Shown here in pieces: positions 1 through 8,390 of a stretch of 64,000 nucleotides of DNA (its first letter is position 1; every line of letters begins with the position of its first letter). Under the pieces are notes generated by a model. That model saw only the letters and a list, made by a program, of their open reading frames with translations. It ran no database searches and had not been told where the DNA came from. The translations under genes and the position numbers were made by a program. Source of the DNA: HRBIN30 sp964534275 (GTDB lineage Bacteria; Desulfobacterota; Binatia; HRBIN30); contig CAZHQG010000014.1 in the NCBI GenBank assembly GCA_964534275.1, positions 40,117 to 104,116 of the forward strand, in the 5' to 3' direction.

Positions 1-269
1 ACGTCAAGGGAACGCCCGCTCGCAATTTCCTCGCAATTCTCGCAAGCATTGCACGGTTCGGGTGCCGGCCCTTCAGCACAGTTCAGCGCTTTGGCGAGAA
101 CCCGTGCAGCAGTTGTTTTTCCCACGCCGCGGACGCCGGTGAACAAAAACGCGTGGGCGACCCGCCCGGCGCGGATGGCGTTTTGCAGGGTGCGGGTCAC
201 ATGCTCTTGACCCAGGATGTCCGCAAACCTTTGTGGCCGCCATTTGCGTGCAAGGACCAGGTAACTCAT
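1..269 (-). CDS. dnaX: DNA polymerase III subunit gamma/tau, N-terminal part (runs off the window)
   Basis: The minus strand from the ATG at 267-269 reads a protein beginning MSYLVLARKWRPQRF, followed by DILGQEHV and the Walker A motif TGVRGVGKTTAAR near residues 38-50. It then enters the cysteine cluster that forms the zinc module of the clamp-loader ATPase (C-x8-C-x2-C-x2-C type). This is the signature N-terminus of DnaX, which loads the sliding clamp onto DNA in the replisome. Only about 89 residues lie inside the window, so whether it makes both tau and gamma cannot be judged. The SRP RNA gene lies just upstream on the same strand, a common bacterial neighbourhood for dnaX. Confidence 0.95.
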   Translation of the reverse strand, partial: MSYLVLARKWRPQRFADILGQEHVTRTLQNAIRAGRVAHAFLFTGVRGVGKTTAARVLAKALNCAEGPAPEPCNACENCEEIASGRSLD

Positions 270-350
270 TGTGCCAAAGCGAGATTGCCTCCGCTGCGGA
301 GGGCTACAACAGGCCTACAAAACGCGAGAACTCCGGAGCGCGATGCAGGT

Positions 351-473
351 GCGCAGCAGTGATAGCTAGGTTTCCCCGCGGCACAGGGACGAAATCGATA
401 CCGCTGCTTCCTTCCGGACCTGACGGGGTTCTCGATCCGTCTCTTGCGCGGGACCTAGCTATCACGGCTGCGC
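351..473 (-). ncRNA. ffs: Signal recognition particle RNA, small bacterial type (4.5S)
   Basis: On the minus strand the sequence holds GTCAGGTCCGGAAGGAAGCA, the nearly invariant apical loop of SRP RNA that binds Ffh. It sits in the middle of a long hairpin. The outer arms, 351-371 and 453-473, are complementary over 21 positions with one mismatch, so the whole transcript folds into one rod of about 120 nt, as in the short 4.5S form without an Alu domain. The RNA guides ribosomes making membrane proteins to FtsY. Ends are set from the limits of the helix. Adjacency to dnaX supports the call. Confidence 0.95.
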
Positions 474-957
474 ACCGAACTCCTCCGAAGGTCGACGTAT
501 ATCGCACAAGACGCCGGACGGTGAAAGGCCACCAGCGCACCCCGTTTCTCGGGCCAGCACCCCGCCCCCTGCGGACGGATGGACACGGATGGAACAGAAC
601 TCTTTGCAACCGGAGCTAAGCCCTGTACGGCACCTTCTTCGGAACTTTCGCCCGGCCGCAAGCCCCACCCTTGAACCGCGCCGCGGGCGAGCCGTTGTCG
701 CGGGGGTCGGCATGTTCACAATCGGCGCGGGAGCGTGCGAGCCCCGAAGTTACCTCGCAGCGTCCTCAGGCGTCGGGAGGTTCGGAAACCGCGTCCGGAT
801 GTACTGCCGGATCCAACTCCTCTTGTTCAGAGCCACCACCTGAGTGAACGGCTCATCCCTTCGCATCACGACGCGGCTCCCCGCCTGTCGCTTACTCTAG
901 AAGCCCGCACGCTCCAGCGCCTGGATTCAGTCCTGGCCGGCGGTGCAAGGCAGCTCG
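474..957. other. Gene-free stretch between the SRP RNA and the HicB-like gene
   Basis: About 480 bases with no open frame that resembles a protein I know on either strand, and no tRNA-like cloverleaf that I can see. It presumably contains the promoter for the SRP RNA and dnaX on the minus strand, but I see no convincing -35/-10 pair. Confidence 0.4.
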
Positions 958-1168
958 TCACACCGTCACCACGATCGTATCGAACCGCTCCGGCAGCTCC
1001 AGCAGATCATCTTCCTTTTTCCAGCGCCTCGACGTAGGCCACAATCGCTTCCCGGATGTTCGCAATCGCTTCTTCCTTGGTCTTCCCTTGGCTTACGCAA
1101 CCGGGAAGGCTCGGACACTCCGCCACCCAGTAGCCATCTTCGCCAGGGTACAATACGACTTGTCTCAT
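958..1168 (-). pseudogene. HicB-family antitoxin-like protein, frameshifted near the C-terminus
   Basis: From the ATG at 1166-1168 the minus strand reads MRQVVLYPGEDGYWVAECPS, then LPGCVSQGKTKEEAI and a helix ending EALEKGR before a TGA at 1007-1009. This is the HicB partial RNase H-like fold (short beta strands plus EAIANIREAI). One frame over, the sequence continues as EDDLLELPERFDTIVVTV and stops at 958-960, which looks like the normal C-terminal end. A single extra base in an A/G run around 1012-1021 therefore explains the break. It could be a real disruption, an assembly error, or a truncated 53-residue protein that still works. No HicA toxin partner is visible on either side, so this may be one of the many solitary HicB-like proteins. 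Confidence 0.7.
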
Positions 1169-1205
1169 GGGCGCACCTCCTGACTACTGATGAAGGGTGA
1201 AAAAT

Positions 1206-1599
1206 GAAGGATGAAGGGCTCATGGTGCTGCCTTTCGCTGCTTGGCCAGGGTCACAAAAATTGCCGTCAGCTCATCCGCTTCCTTATCGAGATCTTTCGT
1301 TCGGTCCCATTTCATAATCCCAGCATCGCGCAGCAGCTCCAAGCAGTATCGCGTTTCCTCCAGCTCCTGCAGCCCGCCCTCGATCTTGCTTACGAACTCC
1401 GCATCCGAACGATCGCGGCACGCTTCACGGTAACGAGCCCCGACCGATGTCCCTGAACGAAGCATCTGTTTGCCGATGATTTGGGCCTCGGTTGATTTAG
1501 GGAGGGCGGAATAAAGCCGAACCACCCTCACCGCAAACTCCCGGGTCCTCTCTGCCAAATCCCTCCCTTTTCCGCTTCTGCCTTTATCCTTCATCCTTC
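1206..1599. repeat. 12-bp perfect inverted repeat flanking the four-helix-bundle gene
   Basis: GAAGGATGAAGG occurs at 1206-1217 on the plus strand and in inverted orientation at 1588-1599. The two copies closely bracket the gene at 1220-1594; the second copy contains its start codon. Related TGAAGGG words lie at 1190-1200. The arms are low-complexity purine runs, so chance or slippage is possible. Confidence 0.55.
1220..1594 (-). CDS. Four-helix bundle protein (TIGR02436 / S23-like family)
   Basis: This 124-residue protein starts MKDKGRSGKGRDLAERTREF and carries the family hallmarks: helix 1 (AVRVVRLYSALPKS), the segment QMLRSGTSVGARYREACR and EFVSKIEGGLQELEETRYCL, then a final Lys/Glu-rich helix. 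The family is named from a 23S rRNA intervening-sequence protein and forms small all-helical bundles, often homopentamers. Its biochemical role is not settled. Members are frequently lodged beside type I restriction specificity genes, and here the start codon overlaps (ATGA) the stop codon of an hsdS remnant. I chose the ATG at 1592-1594 because of this overlap and the length match. It may be a mobile cassette or a leftover accessory of the lost restriction locus. Confidence 0.85.
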   Translation of the reverse strand: MKDKGRSGKGRDLAERTREFAVRVVRLYSALPKSTEAQIIGKQMLRSGTSVGARYREACRDRSDAEFVSKIEGGLQELEETRYCLELLRDAGIMKWDRTKDLDKEADELTAIFVTLAKQRKAAP

Positions 1600-1745
1600 C
1601 GTCTTGATCTTCCCCGTCACCGCGGCCGAGACGAGGGCGGTGCGGTACTCCTTGAGTCGCTCGACGGCCTCGCGCATCGAGCTTCGCCGTCTCGCGGGCA
1701 AGGAAGGCAGCGATGGCGCGCTGCTGGGAGGGGGTGGGAAGCACA
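1591..1745 (-). pseudogene. C-terminal remnant of a type I restriction enzyme specificity subunit (HsdS)
   Basis: Two overlapping minus-strand frames together reproduce the end of an HsdS protein. The upstream frame has LPTPSQQRAIAAFLARETAK followed by LDA. The downstream frame has MREAVERLKEYRTALVSAAV, then TGKIKTEG and a stop at 1591-1593. In intact HsdS these two stretches are one continuous coiled-coil conserved region separated by only a few residues, so a small deletion with a frameshift has occurred near 1675. No target recognition domain, HsdM or HsdR is present. It is a decayed scrap of a type I restriction-modification system. Its TGA overlaps the start of the four-helix-bundle gene. 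Confidence 0.75.
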
Positions 1746-2082
1746 CTACAAGCCTGCCCCAGCCGCGACGGTTGTGTATTCACGCGGACCCAACGGACGG
1801 TGCGTCCGTGCGAGATGCACCGTGGGTGTGGGATCTGCCTTTACCAGTGGCATTGAGGAGCGATCGTGGGGATCCGTCACGCTGCGGATGCTTCGCCCTA
1901 GAACTGGCGCACACAGGCGTGCGTTCCGACGGGCGCACGGCGGCGGCAACGCACACCATGGCCCTCGGACCACGATGCTCCGATGGCTCCGCACTGCCGT
2001 TCAGCAGGGTGACCCGCCGCGCCGGCCTTGGATTGTCATGGGCGTGTGGTTCCGTGCGTTGTCGTGGGGCCACGGTGCGCCG
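1746..2082. other. Gene-free stretch between the hsdS remnant and lpdA
   Basis: About 340 bases in which I recognise no protein, RNA or clear terminator on either strand. It lies at the junction between the decayed accessory segment and the conserved 2-oxoglutarate dehydrogenase operon. Confidence 0.4.
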
Positions 2083-3504
2083 CTAAATGTTGAGCGGGCG
2101 GCCATCCACAGCCAAGGCCGCTTCGCGCAACGCTTCGGGTAGGGTCGGGTGCGCGTGACAGGTACGCGCGAGGTCTTCCGCGCTGGCACCAAACTCGATC
2201 GCGAGTGCTGCCTCGGCAATGAGATCCGAAGCGCGCGGACCGAGGATATGCACGCCGAGGATCCGATCGGTCTTCGCGTCGGCAATAACCTTCACTTGTC
2301 CCTCGGTTTCCCCCAGGCACCGCGCACGCCCGTTGGCAAGAAATGGGAAGGTGCCGACGCGCACTTCGAGGCCACGTTCCCGCGCGGCATCTTCCGTGAG
2401 CCCAACGCCGGCAAGTTCCGGGTTCGTGTACACCACGTTGGGCACGGCATCGTAATTCACGTGGCCGGCGATCCCGCACATTCGCTCCACGGCTGCCACG
2501 CCTTCTTCCTCCGCCTTGTGGGCCAACATCGGACCCGGAATTACGTCGCCAATCGCGAAGATGCCTGGGACACTGGTTCGATAATCGGCATCCACTTGGA
2601 TGAAGCCCCGTCGGTCCCGCGCGACGCCAAGTTGGTCGAGCCCCAACCCTTCGGTGTACGGGCGCCGTCCGACGGCAACGAGGACACAGTCCACCTCGAC
2701 CATCGACGTCTTGCCCTTGTGTTCGAGAACCACCCGCACGCCTGTAGCGGTGCGTTCCGCGCTTTGCGCCGTGGTCTCGAGCTCGATCCGGAGGCCTTGC
2801 CGCTGCAAGCTTTTCTGCAACAGATCGGCCAGTTTGCGGTCCATCCCGGGCAAGATCCGATCGAGGAACTCGACCACCAGCACTTCTGCGCCCAGGCGCG
2901 ACCAGACCGAACCGAGTTCCAGCCCCACCGCACCGGCGCCCACCACCAACATTTTCTTCGGCACGGAAGCCAACGAAAGCGCTTCCGTCGACGACACGAT
3001 CCGTTCGCCATCGAACGGGAGCCCCGGAAGCTCAGCAGGCACGCTTCCGGTGGCAACAAGGATGCGCTTCGTCAACAGTTCGCGCTCGCCATTCGCGCCC
3101 TGCACCACCACGCGTCCCGGCGCGGCAATGCGTGCCGTGCCCTGGATCCGTTCGATGCCGTGCTTTTTGAACAACCCCGCGATGCCCTGGGTGAGCACTT
3201 TCACGACGCGATCTTTTCGCGCCATCATGGCTCCAAGGTCGAGTTCCGCTCCGGCAACACGGATTCCGTGCGCCGCCATCCCGCTGCGCACCTGAAAGTA
3301 GAGCTCGCTGGAATCGAGCAACGCCTTACTGGGAATGCACCCTATGTTCAGACAGGTGCCCCCCAGTTGCGGTGCCTTTTCCACGCAGGCCACCCGCATC
3401 CCTAACTGCGCGGCGCGAATCGCTGCGATGTAGCCCCCGGGGCCAGCGCCCACTACCACCAAGTCCCAAGGATCCGCTCCTGTCGTAGTCCGATTCTCCG
3501 CCAT
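2083..3504 (-). CDS. lpdA: Dihydrolipoyl dehydrogenase (E3)
   Basis: This 473-residue flavoprotein reoxidises dihydrolipoamide on E2 and passes electrons to NAD+. The N-terminal FAD site reads VVVGAGPGGYIAAIRAAQLG. The redox disulfide is in GGTCLNIGCIPSKALL (Cys51 and Cys56). The NAD-binding site is VVGAGAVGLELGSVWSRLGA, the second FAD site FAIGDVIPGPMLAHKA, and the C-terminal catalytic pair lies in CHAHPTLPEA. Length is normal. I start at the ATG at 3502-3504, preceded by an AGAGGAG ribosome site, not at the longer in-frame extension. It is the third gene after sucA and sucB on the same strand, with an 82-bp gap, so it most likely serves the 2-oxoglutarate dehydrogenase complex and perhaps other lipoyl complexes. 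Confidence 0.97.
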   Translation of the reverse strand: MAENRTTTGADPWDLVVVGAGPGGYIAAIRAAQLGMRVACVEKAPQLGGTCLNIGCIPSKALLDSSELYFQVRSGMAAHGIRVAGAELDLGAMMARKDRVVKVLTQGIAGLFKKHGIERIQGTARIAAPGRVVVQGANGERELLTKRILVATGSVPAELPGLPFDGERIVSSTEALSLASVPKKMLVVGAGAVGLELGSVWSRLGAEVLVVEFLDRILPGMDRKLADLLQKSLQRQGLRIELETTAQSAERTATGVRVVLEHKGKTSMVEVDCVLVAVGRRPYTEGLGLDQLGVARDRRGFIQVDADYRTSVPGIFAIGDVIPGPMLAHKAEEEGVAAVERMCGIAGHVNYDAVPNVVYTNPELAGVGLTEDAARERGLEVRVGTFPFLANGRARCLGETEGQVKVIADAKTDRILGVHILGPRASDLIAEAALAIEFGASAEDLARTCHAHPTLPEALREAALAVDGRPLNI

Positions 3505-3586
3505 GGTTTTTCTCCTCTGCGCGCTGTCACGCCTGCCGTGATCAGTACGCGGCCGCCGCTTTGCCACAAAGCGTCGCGCGGCCTGC

Positions 3587-4924
3587 TTACACCCCGAGCA
3601 GCAAGCGGGCCGGGTCTTCGATGCGCTCCTTGACCCGCACCAAGAAGGTCACCGCTTGCTCGCCGTCGACCAAGCGGTGATCGTACGACAAGGCGACGTA
3701 CATCATCGGGCGGATGACAATCTGGTCGTCTACCACCACGGGGCGCTTTTCGATCTTGTGCATGCCGAGAATCCCGCTTTGCGGCGGATTCAAAATGGGG
3801 GTGGAAAGCAGCGATCCGAACACTCCACCGTTGGTAATCGTAAACGTGCCCCCACTGATGTCCTGAATACTGAGCTTGCCGGCGCGGGCGAGGCCAGCCA
3901 GGCGCTCGATCTCCGCCTCGATCTCCGCGAACGAGCGCTGGTCGGCATAATGCAGCACCGGCACGACGAGACCGCGCTCCGTCGCCACTGCAATGCCTAA
4001 GTGGACGTGCTTGTGGTACACGATCTCCTCGCCGTCGATGAACGCATTCACGACGGGGATTTCTTGCAGCGCCGCCACGCACGCCTTGGCAAAAAACGAC
4101 ATGAACCCGAGATTCACTCCGTAGCGTTTTTGAAAACGCTCCCGATACTGTGCCCTCAAAGCCATCACCGCGCTCATATCGATCTCGTTAAAGGTGGTGA
4201 GAATCGCCGCGGTGTGTTGCGCTTGGACGAGGCGCTCCGCGATGCGCTTGCGCAGGTGCGACATGGGCACCCGTTCTTCCTCGGCAGCCGACGGTACTGG
4301 CGCTGGCTGCTCCAGCTTCACCCCCTCCACCCGCGGCTCGGCTTGTTTGCCTGTGGGCGGCTTTTCTTCTTCGGTCCGCCCTGCAGCTTCGGCAGGCGGC
4401 GCCGGCTGAGGTGCTTGCTGTGCAGTTCGCTGTTCCAAGTAGGCCAACACGTCCGCCTTGGTTAGCCGGCCACCTTTCCCACTGGCGGGGATTTGCGCCG
4501 CATCCAAACGGTGCTCCTCGACGAGCCGCCGCACGGCGGGGCTCAGCGGGGGCGCTCCCTCGGCGGGCGGTGGCACTGGCGGCGCTGTTGCTGCGGGAGT
4601 CGCTGGCTGAGCTGGTTGGGGCTGTGTTGGTCGTGGCTCCGCTGGCGGTGGGGGCGGCGATGGTTGTGCTGCCTTCGCTGGTTGCCCAGCGGTGGGGTCG
4701 ATCGTTGCCACGAGCGCGCCCACTTCCACGGTGGCGCCTTCGGGCTGCAGGATGTGGAGCACTCCCCCGGCAGTTGCCGGGATTTCCACACTAGCCTTGT
4801 CTGTTTCCAGTTCGAGAATCGGCTCGTCGGCCGACACCATCTCGCCTTCTTTCTTGATCCAGCGCACGATCACTCCCTGGGTGATCGATTCGCCGAGCGA
4901 CGGGATGCGGACATCAACGGGCAT
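3587..4924 (-). CDS. sucB: Dihydrolipoyllysine succinyltransferase, E2 of 2-oxoglutarate dehydrogenase
   Basis: This 445-residue protein has the E2 layout. A lipoyl domain carries the modified lysine in LETDKASVEIPA (Lys43). A long Ala/Pro linker follows, then a peripheral subunit-binding domain (LSPAVRRLVEEHRL ... GKGGRLTKADVLAYLE), a second Ala/Pro linker, and a catalytic acyltransferase domain ending with SYDHRLVDGEQ (His416, Asp420). The motif and the position after sucA identify it as the succinyl rather than acetyl transferase. It forms the core of the citric-acid-cycle complex that makes succinyl-CoA. The start codon lies inside the end of sucA (11-bp overlap), indicating translational coupling. 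Confidence 0.96.
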   Translation of the reverse strand: MPVDVRIPSLGESITQGVIVRWIKKEGEMVSADEPILELETDKASVEIPATAGGVLHILQPEGATVEVGALVATIDPTAGQPAKAAQPSPPPPPAEPRPTQPQPAQPATPAATAPPVPPPAEGAPPLSPAVRRLVEEHRLDAAQIPASGKGGRLTKADVLAYLEQRTAQQAPQPAPPAEAAGRTEEEKPPTGKQAEPRVEGVKLEQPAPVPSAAEEERVPMSHLRKRIAERLVQAQHTAAILTTFNEIDMSAVMALRAQYRERFQKRYGVNLGFMSFFAKACVAALQEIPVVNAFIDGEEIVYHKHVHLGIAVATERGLVVPVLHYADQRSFAEIEAEIERLAGLARAGKLSIQDISGGTFTITNGGVFGSLLSTPILNPPQSGILGMHKIEKRPVVVDDQIVIRPMMYVALSYDHRLVDGEQAVTFLVRVKERIEDPARLLLGV

Positions 4925-7652
4925 AGGTCCTCCGCAACGCTGCGTGGATAAGTTCCTGTTCTTCGCTCTGATGCACCTTATACGACCCTGTTGCCGGACT
5001 GGCTGCGGGCCGCCGACCTGCGTAAAGCACTGGCCGGTCCTTGCCAACGAGGCGCAAGAGTCGCGGGAACATAAAGTCCCATGCACCCATATTTTGCGGT
5101 TCTTCTTGCGCCCACATCACCTCCGCACGTTCCGGGTACACTTCGAGCGCCGTGCGCAGCTCCTTTTCCGGGAACGGATACAGTTGCTCCACGCGGATAA
5201 AGGCAATGTCGTCGATGTCCCGCTCGCGCCGGGCCACCAAGAGGTCGTAAAAAATCTTTCCGGAACACAAGATCACGCGCCGCACCTTTGCTGGGTCGAT
5301 GGGGTCGACGTCGCCCAGTACCGTTTGAAACGTGCCGTCGGTAAAATCGGCTACGGGCGACACGCATAGCTTGTGGCGCAACAAACTCTTTGGGGTCATC
5401 AACACCAACGGTTTGCGGAAGTTCCGCCGGATTTGCCGCCTCAACGCGTGGAAGTACTGCGCGGGTGTCGTGAGGTTGCAAACCTGCAGATTGTTTTCGG
5501 CACACAGTTGCAGGAAGCGTTCGAGGCGAGCGCTGGAGTGCTCCGGACCCTGCCCCTCGTACCCGTGTGGCAAGAGCAACACGAGCCCGCTCATTTTCTG
5601 CCATTTCGATTCCGCAGAAGCGATGAACTGGTCGATGATCACCTGCGCATTGTTGGCAAAGTCGCCAAACTGCGCTTCCCACAGCACCAGGTTGCGGGGG
5701 TCTGCTGAACTAAAGCCGTATTCGAAGCCCAGTACCGCAAGCTCCGACAGCATCGTGTCGATCACCGCGAAACGGGCTTGTGTTTCCGCCAAGTGGTCGA
5801 GGGGAACGTACGGAGCACCGGTTTGCACGTCGTACCAAACGGCATGCCGCTGGCTGAAAGTCCCTCTCCCGCTGTCTTGCCCGGCAAGACGAACAGGCAC
5901 GCCTTCTAACAGCAGAGAACCAAATGCCAACATTTCCGCCGTTGCCCAGTCCACTTTCCCGTCGCCTTGCAGCATTTCGATGCGTTGTTCGTAGATCCGG
6001 CGCACTTTCGGGTTGACGGCAAATCCTTCCGGCACACGCGCCGCTCGCCGGGCTACGTCTTCCAGCACCTCGCGCGGCACCGCCGTGTGGGCACTCCAAT
6101 CGTCGCCTGCCCAGCGCATGCCCTTCCACACGCCACCGAACACGAACACCTGTTGCCGTGGCATGAAGTCGCGGGCGTAGTTCAGTGCATCCTCGAACAG
6201 TTCCCGCAACGCTGCAGCTTGTTCGTCGAGTTCTTGCTGGTCGACCACCCCTTCGGCCAAGAGCCGTTGAGCGTAAAGTTTCCGCACGGTCGGATGCGCT
6301 TCGATTTCGCGATACAACGTCGGCTGGGTGAACGTCGGATCGTCGGTTTCGTTATGGCCGTGGCGGCGGTAGCATACCAAGTCGATAAACACGTCCTTCT
6401 TGAAACGAGCACGAAAGCCCGCAGCCAACCGCGCTGCCTGTACGGCGGCTTCCGGGTCGTCGGCGTTTACGTGAAAGATCGGAACATGCAGAAACTTCGC
6501 AAGGTCGGTAGGGTACCGGGTTGGTCGATAGCGGTCGGGACTGGTGGTGAACCCGATCTGATTGTTGATGATGATGTGAATCGTGCCGCCGGTACGGTAG
6601 TCCCGGAGTTCCGACAGCGCGAGCGTTTCCGCCACGATGCCCTGGCCACAAAACGCAGCATCGCCGTGGATCACCACTGGCTGCACACGCGACCCGTCGC
6701 GATCGTTCATGTAATGCTGCTTGCCACGGACGATCCCTTCCACCACGGGGTCGATCGCTTCTAAGTGACTTGGATTCGAGCACAGAGACAGGTGCAGCTT
6801 GTGACCGCTCCGCGTCACCAGATCCTTCGAGTATCCGAGGTGGTACTTCACGTCACCATCGCCCGGAATGTGCGCGGGCAAACGCGTCCCCTCGAACTCC
6901 GCAAAGATCATTTCGTAAGGTTTGCGCAAGACGTGTGCGAGAACGTTCAACCGCCCACGGTGCGCCATCCCCATCACGATTTCCTCCACACCTTGGCGAG
7001 CGGACTCCTCCACCAGCTCATCGAGCAGTGGAATCAACGCTTCCGCACCTTCTAGGGAGAAGCGTTTTTGCCCTAAGTACTTGACCTGCAAAAACTGCTC
7101 GAAACTTTCCGCTTGGGTCAGGCGGGAGAGAATCTGCTTGCGATCCTCTGGTGACAGTTCCGGGCGGTTCAGCGTCGGCTCCATGCGTTCTTGGAGCCAA
7201 GTGCGCTGGTCTTTATCGTCGGTGTGCATGTACTCCACACCGAGCGTGCCGCAGTAGGTTGCACGCAGCCGTTCAATGACTTCCCGCAGGCGACCCCGCG
7301 GAAAGCCTTTCAGCATGGGCGTTTCTACCACCCGGTCGAGATCCGCATCGGAAAACCCGAACTCCGAAGGTTCCAGCAACGGGTGGGACGGCAAGTTGTG
7401 CCCAAGCGGGTCGAGGTTCGCAATCAGGTGGCCAATCTCCCGATAGGAGTGCACGAGATTGTACACTCCGATGTGCGGGCTCGGCGCGGTCGACGGCGCC
7501 CGAGCGGCTTGGCGGTCCCTTTGTGCGAGTTCGTATCCAGCAAAAAACAGCGCCCACGAAGGGTCGACCGCATCGGGGTTGCGCCGATATCGTTCGTACA
7601 TCTCTTCGATGTACTCCGCGTTCGCCCGGGTCAGGAAATCCAGTTTCGTCAC
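4914..7652 (-). CDS. sucA: 2-oxoglutarate dehydrogenase E1 component
   Basis: This 912-residue thiamine-diphosphate enzyme decarboxylates 2-oxoglutarate and succinylates the lipoyl arm of E2. The N-terminal helix MTKLDFLTRANAEYIEEMYE is the E2-binding segment typical of SucA. Cofactor and substrate motifs are visible: MGMAHRGRLNVLAHV, SNPSHLEAIDPVVEG, HGDAAFCGQGIVAETL and IIINNQIGFTTSP. The C-terminal transketolase-like half has LLPHGYEGQGPEHSSARLER. Length matches the family. It is the first enzyme gene of sucA-sucB-lpdA, 36 bp downstream of the EIIA gene on the same strand. No lysine-rich DUF or E1/E2 fusion is seen. Confidence 0.97.
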   Translation of the reverse strand: MTKLDFLTRANAEYIEEMYERYRRNPDAVDPSWALFFAGYELAQRDRQAARAPSTAPSPHIGVYNLVHSYREIGHLIANLDPLGHNLPSHPLLEPSEFGFSDADLDRVVETPMLKGFPRGRLREVIERLRATYCGTLGVEYMHTDDKDQRTWLQERMEPTLNRPELSPEDRKQILSRLTQAESFEQFLQVKYLGQKRFSLEGAEALIPLLDELVEESARQGVEEIVMGMAHRGRLNVLAHVLRKPYEMIFAEFEGTRLPAHIPGDGDVKYHLGYSKDLVTRSGHKLHLSLCSNPSHLEAIDPVVEGIVRGKQHYMNDRDGSRVQPVVIHGDAAFCGQGIVAETLALSELRDYRTGGTIHIIINNQIGFTTSPDRYRPTRYPTDLAKFLHVPIFHVNADDPEAAVQAARLAAGFRARFKKDVFIDLVCYRRHGHNETDDPTFTQPTLYREIEAHPTVRKLYAQRLLAEGVVDQQELDEQAAALRELFEDALNYARDFMPRQQVFVFGGVWKGMRWAGDDWSAHTAVPREVLEDVARRAARVPEGFAVNPKVRRIYEQRIEMLQGDGKVDWATAEMLAFGSLLLEGVPVRLAGQDSGRGTFSQRHAVWYDVQTGAPYVPLDHLAETQARFAVIDTMLSELAVLGFEYGFSSADPRNLVLWEAQFGDFANNAQVIIDQFIASAESKWQKMSGLVLLLPHGYEGQGPEHSSARLERFLQLCAENNLQVCNLTTPAQYFHALRRQIRRNFRKPLVLMTPKSLLRHKLCVSPVADFTDGTFQTVLGDVDPIDPAKVRRVILCSGKIFYDLLVARRERDIDDIAFIRVEQLYPFPEKELRTALEVYPERAEVMWAQEEPQNMGAWDFMFPRLLRLVGKDRPVLYAGRRPAASPATGSYKVHQSEEQELIHAALRRTYAR

Positions 7653-7688
7653 AACGCGCCTCCAAACGTTTCGAGCATAGCAGCCGCG

Positions 7689-8171
7689 CTAGAACCCGAA
7701 GCGCCCCCCGGACCCATCGTGACCGCGCAACACCACCCAGACCTCCTGCGGGGAAGTGGCTCGCTTCAGTTGCGAGCGGCACTCCGCTGACTGAAACAGC
7801 ATGGAGAGCGCAGAGAGAAACTCGAGGTGAAGCTCAGCCGTTTGCGGAGACGATACCACGAGCGCAACGATCGAAATCGGCAGTCCAAAGGCAACCGAGT
7901 ATACCTCGCGCGCGTCCACCGCGAGCGCACAGGCAACCCCCGCAACCCCAGCAGTGCGCACGTGAGGGATGCTCACCCCGATGTCCACCATCGCGGTACT
8001 GTTTTCGCGTTCCCGTGCGCACACCCCGCGAACAGTTTCCTCCAAAACCTCTTGGGGTAGGCGCCCGGCAGCTACCAGTCGTTCTGCCAGCGCTCGCACC
8101 GTTGCTTCGAGGCTTGGCCACGACTTCCCCACGACGATTGCGGTTTCATCTAAAACGTCCGTTACCCGCAT
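7689..8171 (-). CDS. Orphan PTS EIIA type-2 (fructose/Ntr-like) domain protein
   Basis: This 160-residue protein is a single EIIA-2 domain. VTDVLDETAIVVG opens it, and the phospho-accepting histidine is His70 in DIGVSIPHVRT. LPISIVALVVSSPQ and LHLEFLSALSMLF form the later core. Proteins of this kind (PtsN class) are phosphorylated by the PTS relay but often act as regulators of transporters, kinases or sigma factors rather than in sugar uptake. No EIIB or EIIC lies nearby. It precedes sucA by 36 bp on the same strand, so it is probably co-transcribed with the 2-oxoglutarate dehydrogenase genes, which suggests a role in carbon/nitrogen balance. The ATG at 8169-8171 was chosen to match the domain start; the frame is open further upstream. 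Confidence 0.85.
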   Translation of the reverse strand: MRVTDVLDETAIVVGKSWPSLEATVRALAERLVAAGRLPQEVLEETVRGVCARERENSTAMVDIGVSIPHVRTAGVAGVACALAVDAREVYSVAFGLPISIVALVVSSPQTAELHLEFLSALSMLFQSAECRSQLKRATSPQEVWVVLRGHDGSGGRFGF

Positions 8172-8390
8172 GCGCGCCGCCTGTCCCTGGAGCTGCACAT
8201 GAAACCCAAGAGAACGCAATTTCTTTCCCGGTTGCAAGGGAGCATCGGGCGTGCACGTGCAACAACGCTCCCACTGTTCGGGGAACTAGAGCTCAACATT
8301 CGGAACGGCTTGAACAGCCCGGTTCTCTCACCTGCGGCAACGCACCCGCTGGCTAGCCCCACGCACGACACTTTCGCTATACGGCCTACC

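Noticed and set aside
2149..3405. 418-residue plus-strand open frame
   Set aside because: Fully antisense to lpdA, His/Arg-rich with no known family; shadow frame.
8172..8390. FMN riboswitch before ribB
   Set aside because: The conserved FMN-element core is not present; only a TATAC-like -10 can be guessed.
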